A DNA stretch of 64,000 bases, taken from assembly GCA_963422465.1 (NCBI GenBank), contig OY730169.1, positions 3,968,001 through 4,032,000 of the forward strand, written 5' to 3'. The notes beneath the pieces are model-generated. The model was not told where the DNA came from. It made no database searches and was given only the letters and a program-made list of their open reading frames with translations. A program made the position numbers and the translations under genes. Position 1 is the stretch's first letter. Each line of letters starts with the position of its first letter. The DNA is from Lichina pygmaea. Its lineage: Eukaryota; Ascomycota; Lichinomycetes; Lichinales; Lichinaceae. Below are positions 39,380 to 49,145 of this stretch, one piece after another.

Positions 39380-41304
39380 TCAGGCCATGGGAAAGCCGAG
39401 GCGATATCTGCGCCTCGCCCCATCCTCCATCTCGGCCTGCCACCCGTTCTTCCATCGTCGTCGTTGCTCCCGAGCGGCCTCAAAGGCCGTCCGACACTCT
39501 GGAGGCAGCTCGGCCACGATGTCGTCGCCAACGTCGTCCAGACCCGGTGGCCCAACGTCCAAGGGTTGGCCGTCGGGCCCCGGCACGCCGAGGCCTGATA
39601 TCGGAGGAGCCTGGAAGACGGTGTCCACGATGAGGAAACTGCGATGCACGACGGGAGGGAGCGGTGGGAAGACGAGCTCCTCGGCGTCGGGTCCCGTGTC
39701 GGCAGGGGTCGCTGCTGCTTCTGTGGCATCCTGAGCGCTTGACCTGTGCGTGCCGCTGGACGGCGCGGAGGCTCGGTCGGCACCCGGCTCTTGTCCGGCC
39801 GACGGCGGCGGGGTGGGCCTCGGTGGGATGCTGGACTCCCAGCGCGCGTGCGTCGGTTGGGTGATGCCTGGATACTGCATCATGTTCGAATGAGGATCGT
39901 AGACGCCGTCGAGCGTGGTCTGACGCGCCTCCAGCAGCGCAGCGTTGAATCGGCTGCCAGCGCCGTGTCAGATGAGAGTCTTGCGAGGTGAGAGCGGGCA
40001 CGGGGAAGGAGCAGCATCGGCGAGGATGGGAGGCGCGGGCGACCGTTCGCGAAGCAAGAGCAGGCCTACCTGGCAGCACGAGCGTGCTCGAGCATCCAAT
40101 TCTTGTCGGTCACGACCACCTTCCTCCTCTTGGCCTCGGGCACCCTCCCCGTCGGCGGCGGCGGCGGCGGCAAGCCGGGGGGGCCGGCGTGGTAGACGCT
40201 GCTGGCGCCGTGCCAGGCGACGTACTGGTTCTGGTTGTACGAATCGCCCGGCCGCGGGAGCCGGTCGAGAGGGTCGGCCAGTTCACCCTCGGCCTCGCCG
40301 TTCGCGCGGGCTTCGGCGACGTCGTAGTCGTCGACGATCCTTCTTCCGCCGACGACGATGCGCGCGCCAAACTCCCGGAAGACGGAGCGCGCCGTGACGA
40401 CGCCGATGGCGCGACCCTTGTAGGAATGAGGGATGAGCTGCCGGCCGATGAGGTCCCGCTTGGCCGCGTCGTCGAGGATGATCTTGAAGAGCTGCCGGTG
40501 CTTCTGGAAGAAGAGGTAGCTGTCGCGGAAGCCCATGCACCGAGCGGGTTCGGTCGAGAGCATGTACAGGCGCTCGGCCCGGCCGAGGACGGTGAAGGTC
40601 CGGCAGCGATACTGCCGTCCGCCTCGCAAACGGCCGATGCCGTCGACCTTGGTCTCGCCTTCGGCGTCCTCGGGCAGGACGACCTCATCGTCGACGACGT
40701 CCAAGGCGTTGCCGTGCTTGTCGACGGGCATCTGGCTGATATGCGACGGCCCTCCCCTCGGTCGCCCCCATCGGCCGCCGCCGCCGCCGCCCATCGGTGG
40801 GCGACCTCGCCGACGCTTGAACGGGGTGCCGGCCTCGAAACCGGCGTCGACGTTGATGTCCTCGGCGTTGGTGTTGTCGTCGTCATCGTTGTCGTCGTCC
40901 GCGACGGCCGCGAGCGGGCGGTTCCTGGGCGGACGGCCAGGACGTCGTCGTCCCCGTGGCTGCGTTCGGCCTCGAGCCGGCGTCGACGGCGCGGACGGTG
41001 GGTCCGAAGGTGGAGCCGAACCCTGAGCCGGGCTGGCTGGATCCTGCGGCGTCGAGTTGCTTGACGCGGGCGCATCGGGCATCTCATCGTCCGAAGCCGG
41101 CGCTCCAGGCGTCTGCGGCGTCGGAGTCCCTGCGTCGCCAAGCCGTCAGACCCTCAGAGCGACATCAATCGCGCACATGGCCGACTTGCCTGCGGGAAGC
41201 GACGCTCTCGATCGACGGGTGCGAGGACGGTCAGCTGGCTCGTCGGTCACTGCTGCGAGTGCCGCCGCGGCCGCGGCGGCCGAGGTTCGTGATTTCCTAG
41301 GCAT
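39380..41304 (-). CDS. RSC7: Chromatin-remodelling complex subunit RSC7/Swp82 family
   Basis: Three exons: 41304-41190, 41129-40070 and 39953-39380 (about 582 residues; introns 60 and 116 bp). The first intron has a GC donor (GCAAGT) and a CTGAC branch; splicing joins RRSRASLPAG to TPTPQTPGAPASDDE in frame. The N-terminal part holds two AT-hook-like cores (RRPGRPPRNRP and KRRRGRPP). The conserved RSC7 domain follows: GRQYRCRTFTVLGRAERLYM, CMGFRDSYLFFQKHRQLFK, RDLIGRQLIPHSYKGRAIGV and [20 protein letters not shown]. The C-terminal signature is NWMLEHARAASRFNAALLEA then DGVYDPHSNMMQYPGITQPT. RSC7/Npl6 and its paralogue belong to RSC and SWI/SNF remodellers. The ATG at 41304 opens MPRKSRTSAAAAAAA, a typical start for this family. 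Confidence 0.92.
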
Positions 41305-41503
41305 CGTCGTTGGCTCTGTCGGCGGTGGTGCGACGATCTTCTCCTCCTCCAACGGTGGTCGCGGGTGACGATCTCACCACGGCAGGCGATCATGCTGTTC
41401 CTGCATCTACAGTACGTACGTCACAGCTTGCTGGTCAGAGCATAGTCTGGACAGAAGTCATAAGAGGCAATCTTGTGTTGTGCTCAGAGTTCACTTCTGA
41501 TAT

Positions 41504-41612
41504 GCCCGCAGGCTAGCTAGCTTAGTCAGTCGATGTGGCTTAGTCAGGTAGGGCCATATGGCGGACAGACTTCTCCTCTCCTCGATAGGCTGTTGCCATA
41601 GTAGTTGTGCCA
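41504..41612 (-). repeat. Short dispersed repeat, possibly a tRNA-like SINE, copy 1
   Basis: Inverse counterpart of 42238-42352. Shared blocks are GCCCGCAGGCTAGCTAGCTTAGTCAG at the left (minus-sense tail), GGGCCATAT, GACAGACTT.TCCTC and TAGTAGTTGTGCCA at the right (minus-sense head). It lies just outside the internally deleted mariner copy. Confidence 0.6.
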
Positions 41613-41791
41613 ACTTCTGTTGGAATGCTGCTGTACGTGGAACAACGCACACGCGCGTGAGGCGCCAAGTGATTGAGTCTGCTAATGCTGTGGAGGGTCA
41701 GAGCCAGCCCACAAGTCACAAGATTAATCTTCTGTCTGTAATCAAGGCTGTGCCGTCGTACTGTACTCGTACGTACTGTATGTACTCCGTA

Positions 41792-42636
41792 CGGAGGCCC
41801 GCGCCAAAAGTATCCGGAAAGATTTCTCTATGAGTGACAAAAGTCGTGAGACTATCCCTCGATTCCCTGCCCAGTCGTTATCATGATTCTTGTTGTTGTC
41901 CACCACCACCCCACCACCCCAATGGTTTGAGGTCTTGAAGTCTGAAGTCCTTGAGCATCTTCTCATAAAGCTCAGTCTTCTTCCCACTCTGAGCTGTCAC
42001 TATTCTCATCATTGTTGTTATCATCACTGTTTTCCACCAGTCACTACAAGATTTCCTTTTGCTACATCCTCTAGTCACCCCCAGTCTTCAGTTTTTATTC
42101 CTCTAAAGGTTTTCTGAAGAAAATCACTCTTAGCTAGAAGATCTGCATGGCTGAAAAGCTACTATCAGTGTAAGAATCAAATAAAATAAATAAAAATAAA
42201 AAATCATCACTGTTGCTGTTCTTGTCCACAGGGTTTATGGCACAACTACTAAGGCACCCGCCTATCAAGGGGAGGAAAAGTCTGTCCCGCTAAGGTCCTT
42301 GAGGGCTCAGAGCTATATGGCCCTGTCTGACTAAGCTAGCTAGCCTGCGGGCCTATGGCCGCAACAGTTTATGACTGGATGGTAGCTACAGTCAAAACAT
42401 GACTTGATGGATTTGATAGATTGTGCTGAAAGAAAAGTCTGCAAGATTACTGATATGCTTCACAGGTAGACCTCCTTCTTCAAGAAGAGCAAGCACACAT
42501 GCTTTCTGTGCAATACTGATGCTTTTGTTGGTTCTGGTTGAGTAGTGGTATAGGGTCGGGTGAGGTGGCTTTTGGTGGTGGGGATAGTCTCATCACTTTT
42601 TGGTGGGATTCCAAATACTTCTGTCGCCAGCTCCCG
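41792..42636 (-). mobile_element. Internally deleted Tc1/mariner element (non-autonomous, with nested repeat)
   Basis: The ends match the terminal inverted repeats of the element at 52512-54116 (left CGGAGGCCCGCGCCAAAAG, right in reverse complement CGGGAGCTGGCGACAGAAG) and are flanked by TA dinucleotides at 41790 and 42637. The right part (about 42412-42636) aligns with the start of the transposase gene of the longer element, including AAGAAGAGCAA and GTGCTTTCTG. The left part aligns with its 3' end. The middle, including the catalytic domain, is missing, and a short repeat sits there instead (42238-42352). At 845 bp it is about half the length of the relative. Confidence 0.75.
42238..42352 (+). 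repeat. Short dispersed repeat, possibly a tRNA-like SINE, copy 2 (nested)
   Basis: It begins TGGCACAACTACTAAGGCAC, which resembles a tRNA A-box/D-arm, then CCGCCTATCAAGGGGAGG, which resembles an anticodon arm, then a weak B-box-like stretch. It ends in CTGACTAAGCTAGCTAGCCT. The same sequence occurs inverted at 41504-41612 and in part at 55550-55655. An A-rich run (42179-42204) precedes it. It is nested inside the deleted mariner copy, so it is younger than that copy if it inserted there. Confidence 0.5.
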
Positions 42637-42692
42637 TACACACGTCAGAAAGGAAGACAACGGCCAGTAATATCCACATACGACAAGCCGAC

Positions 42693-42845
42693 TACGGCTA
42701 CGCTCAACTGTGACGGGGCACCCCTACAGAGCATGGACAACTTCCTAGGGCAGCAAGACAATCAATTGCTCCGTAGTACGTCTCCATCTCAGAGATGAAT
42801 CCCGCGATGTTGCTAGCTAGGAAGCGAAATCGTTTTTGTGCGTCT
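42693..42845 (+). repeat. 155-bp direct repeat, left copy
   Basis: It aligns with 44784-44943 in the same orientation. Shared blocks are GGCACCC.TACAGA.CATGGACA, GCAAGACAATCAATTGCT, CTCCATCTCA.AGATGAATCC and CTTTTGTGCG. The pair is separated by about 2.1 kb holding the DUF7924 relic and a LINE fragment. Confidence 0.75.
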
Positions 42846-43779
42846 ACGGAGCAATGTTTTTCCGCTCCGAGGGCCGTCTACTCGTAGTCTTAGACCCCCT
42901 AACAACGTCCACTCCTCTCTTCTTTCTCTCTTGCACCTTCCTCCTCCAACATCTCAATGTGGAAGGCATGAATTTGACCACTACTCAGCAGTAAGTACTT
43001 TCATGACATTCATTCCACTTCATACCTGGCTCCACTTCACGCTCATCTGACTTCTGTTGATACCAAATCAACATTGCAAACTTGACGTTTGAGCTGACTC
43101 CGCCACACAATAGCAGTCCGGAAGCTTGAATAGCGCCGGATGCATTTCTCTGTCACGCCGACACGATGCAGAAACTCAAACACAAGACCTTGTTGAACAT
43201 CACAAAAACTGCCAAGTCGTGTTGTCTCAATCCCGCAGTCACCAAAGATAACTCAACAATTACACTGACACTGAACATGTCCAAGAATTCTTGCCGAGTG
43301 ACTAAAAGAAGCTTATGGTTGTCTTGCTTACCAGTGATAATTTAGAATATGTCTGAAAGAAGGTGGCAGTAAGTAATACTCTTCTACTTCTGTAAAGCTA
43401 TGTCAATATATCGCTGACAATACTAAATGTTAGGACCCGCCATGGCGGGGGGGCACCACACCCGGCTGGCTCTGTGTATAGATCCTAGCCATCATCGCTT
43501 TATCTACATACACATCTGCATATGTATACTTTGACCATAGCACTAAAGACCAACAAAACCACCATTAAGCAAAGGTAACTAGGATTACCAACCTTCAAGA
43601 AGATTTGGCTGACACTCAAGCACAGTATACCAGTCTTGAAGCACAGCATGCTGATCTTGAAGCGTGGTTCACCAAGATGGACAGGCAGACATACACCATG
43701 TCCAAAGCAAGGATTAATCTGTACACAGGAAGGCGAGGCTGCACTCAGTATCGCGGATCGTCAGAATACCCATAGCGCC
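42846..43779. other. Transposon-island spacer, no gene recognised
   Basis: This stretch looks A+T-richer than the genes and has short, broken open frames. Repeated phrases such as CTTGAAG..CACAGCATGCTGATCTTGAAG near 43590-43670 suggest a decayed coiled-coil-coding part belonging to the following pseudogene, but I cannot support it further. Confidence 0.4.
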
Positions 43780-44362
43780 AGCATGGCGGTAAACGCTATT
43801 TTCCAACTGTTCCGTACAGTATCACGCCAGAAGGAGCTTGACAAGGAAATCCTTGCCTTCTCGGTATCTCACAACTATACCGTCGTGAAGATCTATAGTC
43901 ATTTCCCTCTTGTCCATAGCGACAACAACAGACCGAGTTCCTATCGTCGCAATATACACAGCCGCAATATTTGGGATGAAGATGACGAAGATCGATGGTC
44001 AAGCTGCAATATCATTCGCAAAACTTACGATGAATGGATTCTTGCCCCAGCATCTTGAGAGGATCCAAAGTGCCATCGCCGATCTTCCTGATACAGTGCT
44101 GGAATCAACCCCCTCTATCCCGACCCACAAAGCTCTGTCCGTCGATGCCCCACCTGTCGAGGCTCCACAGGGAACGACCGAAATCGATACTTTGCCGCTA
44201 AACAATAGCGTTTTTAAGAAGCCAAAAACCACGCCAACAGCTCTCCTTAAAGAGGAGATCGAGAAGTTACAGAGGGAGAACAAGCTTTTGCAGGAAGATA
44301 TGAAGCGTGAACGTCAGGAGGCGGAAGACAGGGCAGATCTGCGACAGAGGGAGTGGATGTGA
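43780..44362 (+). pseudogene. Decayed DUF7924-type fungal gene
   Basis: One frame reads MAVNAIFQLFRTVSRQKELD, KEILAFSVSHNYTVVKIYSH, then RRNIHS, then NIIRKTYDEWILA. An overlapping frame continues PQHLERIQSAIADLP and a coiled coil (EEIEKLQRENKLLQEDMKRE). These are the ordered landmarks of DUF7924 proteins, an abundant and often repeat-associated family of unknown function in ascomycetes; I recall the pattern EILAFSISHDH...YGHYP...HLERICSAID. At least one frame break and the lack of a convincing N-terminus indicate a relic. Confidence 0.6.
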
Positions 44363-44452
44363 GTGCTGCAAGATCTTAACCTGGAGATTCGAGATGAAAC
44401 TACTCGTGATGGAAAGAACTAGCTACCGCAAAGAAGCAGATAGCATCACTGG

Positions 44453-44721
44453 GCACCGGGAGAGGTATTGATTGATTGATCGATTGTATTCCTACACCAC
44501 TCTAGCACTAGTGTATCTACTAGGCTATGCTGGGTCAACTACAAAACCCGGCTAGGAAAACCCCGAGGGGTGAAAAACCTCTCCCTGCAGCGCCTTACTA
44601 GCGCTACCCTGTCGAGTTACTGTAGAACATAGGGGGTGGCTGACTAGTAGCCAGCTTCCAGCTGCTCCTGAGCCCAGGAGAACTGGGGAAGGACACCGTG
44701 GCGTAGCACCGGGAGAGGTAT
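44453..44721 (-). mobile_element. Short 3' LINE fragment with 16-bp target-site duplication
   Basis: The body 44469-44705 is flanked by GCACCGGGAGAGGTAT at 44453-44468 and 44706-44721. Its reverse complement matches the last ~240 bp of the LINE at 2524-3354: the coding end (FSWAQEQLEAGY, TAG), then GCGCTGCAGGGAGAGGTTTTT, TTTTCCTAGCC and GTTGACCC, ending in an AATCAATCAAT-type tail. It lacks the long poly(C) run after the stop codon. It is an independent, severely 5'-truncated insertion of the same family. Confidence 0.9.
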
Positions 44722-44783
44722 ACTGTCAGGCATAGAGTGAGGGCATCATGAGCATGTGCTTTGTACTCGCTATTTGATATTTG

Positions 44784-44943
44784 CTACGGTACACTCGACC
44801 GTGACGCGGCACCCTTACAGAACATGGACAGCTTCTCGAGGACAGCAAGACAATCAATTGCTACCCGCAAGCCTCCATCTCAAAGATGAATCCCGCCATC
44901 TTTTCTGGCTAGGAATCGAGAAGGCTTTTGTGCGAGCCTCGGA
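44784..44943 (+). repeat. 155-bp direct repeat, right copy
   Basis: Counterpart of 42693-42845; by eye about four fifths of positions agree. It is followed by spacer with a poly(G) run of about 22 at 45139-45160. Confidence 0.75.
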
Positions 44944-47867
44944 GTAAGCGAGCAGGGTTGATGCCCCAAAAGTTTGGTGGTACTTGGTTCGTGTAGGGAC
45001 TGCCACCAGACTAGAAGTATCTGTGCTAAGCGAGGGGGGCATCGAAGTAAGAGGGGGGGCACGGAAGTACATACGAGGTGGAGGGGCCTGTTAATCGTCG
45101 GTTTTCTCGAACGTCAACGGTCACCGCAAGCCGAGACCGGGGGGGGGGGGGGGGGGGGGGTGGCAGCACAGACTCCCACCGCTCTGCTAGCGCGTTCCGC
45201 CGGCGCGGTCGACGCCTACCCAGTCGGGCCTTTCCCTTGGTCCAGATACCGTTGCTGATGCAGAATAGCCTCGGCCTCGATCGTGGCCGATGACCGCACC
45301 CAAACCGGAGCAGCTCAAAAGGGCATCCGAATCTGTTCCACGGCGAGTCGAGACGCGACTTTTGACGGGCCGAACGCGAATACCTGGCCGACCGGGGTCG
45401 GTTGGCGCGCGGCGACAGTAGTCGCGCGTCGGGCGGCCACGACGACCATGGCCCTGTCAGAAAGGGCGCCGACGAGGCTCTGACGGGTGTGATTGTCAGA
45501 TCCTGTTGACGAGCGCCTCGGCATCGTCAGCATCGTCGCATCATCTCGTCGGGCCCGGCGCGGGCCCCGCTCGAATCGGACCGTCCGCGGCGGCGCGCTA
45601 GGGGAAAGAGTGCATTGGTAGACGGCCGTGTCTCCTGGTTCTCGCCATCGTGACTTCCTTGTCGGCTCGGACGACACGGCATGCCTATTTCCGTACGTAT
45701 CGTAGTACATCCTCGTACGTACGTTCCGTACATACGTACGCATGTACATGTATCTCGTACCGGTTTGCTGCGCCACGCCGAGCTCGAGGAAGGAAAGGGA
45801 GACGTTCGAGAAGAGAAGCCTGCCTGCCTGGCCGGTCCCGGTCCCGGTCCCGGAGCCTGAGGGAAGACCGGCTCGATCATCGCGATGGCTTGGAGCATCA
45901 TCGATCCGGGGAGGCGTCACCGTCCGAACCGGTCATCGAAGGGCGTCACCGTCGCGGCGAGAGCGGAGTCGAGCACGATCGAAATCGAGAGACATCGTGA
46001 GCCAAGATGGCATCGCCAGACGAGGGCGCCTCGACCGGAACAGTGTAGGACGGGGCCGAAGATCTGCTTCGGACGACCAGACGAATGCACGTACGGAGTA
46101 CGTAACGTACCGTAGCCCGGAACCTAGCGGGCTTTTCGATTGGGCTCAACAGACCCCACGGGGCGGGGGAGTCGGAAGCAAGCGCCACAGCCACGCGGGC
46201 GCTAAGCGTCCTTCGACCGAGGACGACCTCTGGGGTGTGGCGGGGCGGGACGGGGCTGTGGGCTGGGCTACGGTAGGCTGTGCTGTCCCTCGGGCTCGTG
46301 ACCGCCCACGATTCAGTGCGGCGGCGCTGTCGAACAGGCTCGGACAGGCCCCGTCCTTGGGCGCTGCCGTCGCCTATCGATCGCCCACTTCCTAGGCTCG
46401 GGCCCGTGGGCATCCCGGTAGCCCCTCACGCCCCGCTCTGATGTCCGTATTCGGCGCCCCCCCCTCTCCTCTCCTCCACCCCCTCCCCTACGATACTTCG
46501 AGCTCACCATTCACTTGCAGATCGACCCAAGCACCACAACACCCTCGTCCAAACTCGAATATACGCCACATGTTTCGGGCCACGAAAACGACGCCCCGCA
46601 GACACACACACACGCAAATGCACACAAGAGGGCCCCGCTTTATATCAACGCATCGCCACCGCCATCACCATCATCACCGCCACTCGACCTTCTCTCTCTC
46701 TCTCTCGTGCGCTGTACCACTGCCGACCCAACGCTGATAGCTGCTGGGGAGCTGCGTCGGCATCGACGAACCAATGCTGGCACTCACAACGAGCGCCTCG
46801 CCGAAGGTCCATCTCGAAGGTCCTACCTCGACGAGCAGGGCGCGGGCCAAGCCACCCTTTCTCTCCCATCTCCGCATCGTTCGTCGCGTCGACGTTCTGA
46901 CAGCCGCACACCACGGCCGCGTCGCCGCACAGACATAAGATAACGGACCTCGAGCTACCGCGTCAGCCGCGGTCCTTCCATCCTTCCAGCCTTCGTCTCG
47001 CCCGGCCCAGCGTCGGTCTGGTCTGCCCGTGCGTCGTCTCCTCGGCCGCCCCCTTTCGTTCGTCATGCCTGCCGAGATCTTCGGGGACCGCAGATCGCTG
47101 AGGTGAGTGCGATAACCTTTTTGGACCTCTCCGCCTTGGGAATCCGGGGATGCTGCTGCAGTTTCTTCTCCTGCTTCTGCTTCTGCTTCTACTTCTATTT
47201 CTGCTCCTCTTTGTGCTTCACCGTCGCCTCCGCCCTTGTGCTCGCTCTCGCCCTTGCATATCCCGCGTCGGTGCGTCCGCCAAGCGCCGCTGTCGGCCTG
47301 TCGGCTTCTGGACCTCAGGTCTCGCTGGACCTAGACCTCCCGAGGCTCTGGGGTCGGCTTACCGCTTGACGGTGTGCGCGTTTGCCGGCCTACAAAGACC
47401 GTCTGGAGAGGGCGCGCAACAGGACGGTGAACTGTCGTTCCGAGGGGCTGTCGTGTCCTTCTGCTGCCCCGGTGTGGGGGTCCTCCGTTTGTGCCCACGA
47501 AGTTGTCCGGTCAGCATCGGCAGCAGCATCTTCTTGTCCTGGCCTCATCGCTCGCTCCATCTTCCTCGTCGTCAGCCTACTATTCCGTTGGTCGTTCTGC
47601 TTTCATCGTCCCATTCGTCGGTTTTCAATGTCGTCGGTGGCGGGCCTGTCGTCGTCGTCGTCGTCGTCGTCATTGTTTGTTTGAGCGTTGGTGGGGGGCT
47701 GGTCCACCAACGGAGAGGAGACGAATAAATCCCACGCTCGTCCGGTCTTCCTGTGCTTCGCTTGTTTGCCAGCCCCATCACCGATCACACGCAAACCCCC
47801 TCCACCTCCCCCCCCGGGGGGCACATCTCACTTACCCGCTCGCCGAGAGGCGGCAGACCGACCCAAG
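44944..47867. other. Gene-poor region and probable long leader of SCH9
   Basis: No gene is recognisable on either strand from 44944 to about 46900. A CGTACGTATCGTAGTACATCCTCGTACG-type palindromic tract lies at 45692-45740. Pyrimidine-rich sequence and CA/CT runs dominate 46440-46720 and 47150-47690, as expected for a fungal 5' leader. A short candidate leader exon (47065-47102, ATG then MPAEIFGDRRSL, ending at a GTGAGT donor) might be spliced to SCH9 or act as an upstream open frame. RNA evidence is needed. Confidence 0.4.
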
Positions 47868-48128
47868 ATGGTTTCGCTGGCCGTGACTGACGTTGCTCGA
47901 TCCGCCAGTCGATCCGACGAGGACAGTCCCGATCGTGTCAGCTCGCCCTTCTCGACACCGGGCTCCGGCTTCGCGACGCCGCGACCCGACCCCACCGACA
48001 AGCGCTTGCCGGGCATCAAGCACGGTTATCTTGGTCAGGTTGGTGCCAGACTCAGTTCTGCTTGCGTACGCCACCTCCCCACCCCCTCCGTGCCCCTGCC
48101 CGTGACCGGTTCGCCGCGTTGGGGCTTG

Positions 48129-48181
<53 letters not shown>

Positions 48182-49078
48182 CAGCGGCGTCGGCGCCGGC
48201 GGTGACCCCCTCTCCGGCCATCACCATCACCACAACCTCGACCGCCGCAGCCGGGATCCCCCTGGAGACCGCACCGGCGCCGCGACGATGCTCCCCACCG
48301 CCCCGAGCTCGCCACAGCGCCGGCCGAGCGAGGCCGAGACCGAGGCCGAGGTCGAAGGAGAGCTCGACGGCCCGCCTCTGCTGCCGCACGAGCGCGTCGA
48401 CGGGCCCGAGGCGGGAGACCTGGGCCTGTCCGCCCTGACGCTTCGTTCCCCGCCGACGGCCGCGGCGGCGCTGGCCGGTGGCGACATGGCCTTGTCCGTG
48501 TGGTGCCCGACGCCACCGCCCTCGTCGCGGTCGTCGCTGCTCCTTCAGGATCGGAACGACGTCGTCGGCGCGCCCTCGCCAGGCTCCGATGCCGTCTCCC
48601 CGACCGGAGGAGAGGGCGCGTGCGGTCCCGTCTTGCCCTTCGGGGGGCGTCGACTCACCCTGGGCCTGTCGCACCCGCTGTCCGGCATTCTCACGACGTC
48701 GTCCGTGCACGCCGCCTTCATCTCGAGCCCTGCGTCGCCCCGCGCCTCGACCGTGCCCGACGCCCCGTTCGTGGTCCCTCACGCTTCTGACGCCGCAGGG
48801 GGTGGCGGCGCCGTCGCCGTCGCCCCGTGGCCGGTGCTATCGTCGTTGTGGTGTTCTTCGTCATCGTACTTTGAGCTCAAGAAGCTAACCGACGGTCCTC
48901 TGGCGGCGGCGCGCGAGAAGAACACGCCCCCTCGCACGCCGCGGACGTCGTCCTCGAACGAGGGCACGCCCGTTCGCGCGTCCCAGCAGCGTCCGCCGAC
49001 CTCTCACCCGCTCGCGCGCACCGCTCACGACGATGCCGTCGCCGGAGCGCCGCCCCAGGTCAACGGCTTCTCCGCCGC

Positions 49079-49145
<67 letters not shown>

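Noticed and set aside
43430-43550. TGTTAGGACCCGCC-like start suggesting an LTR end
   Set aside because: No matching second copy, primer-binding site or flanking duplication could be seen.
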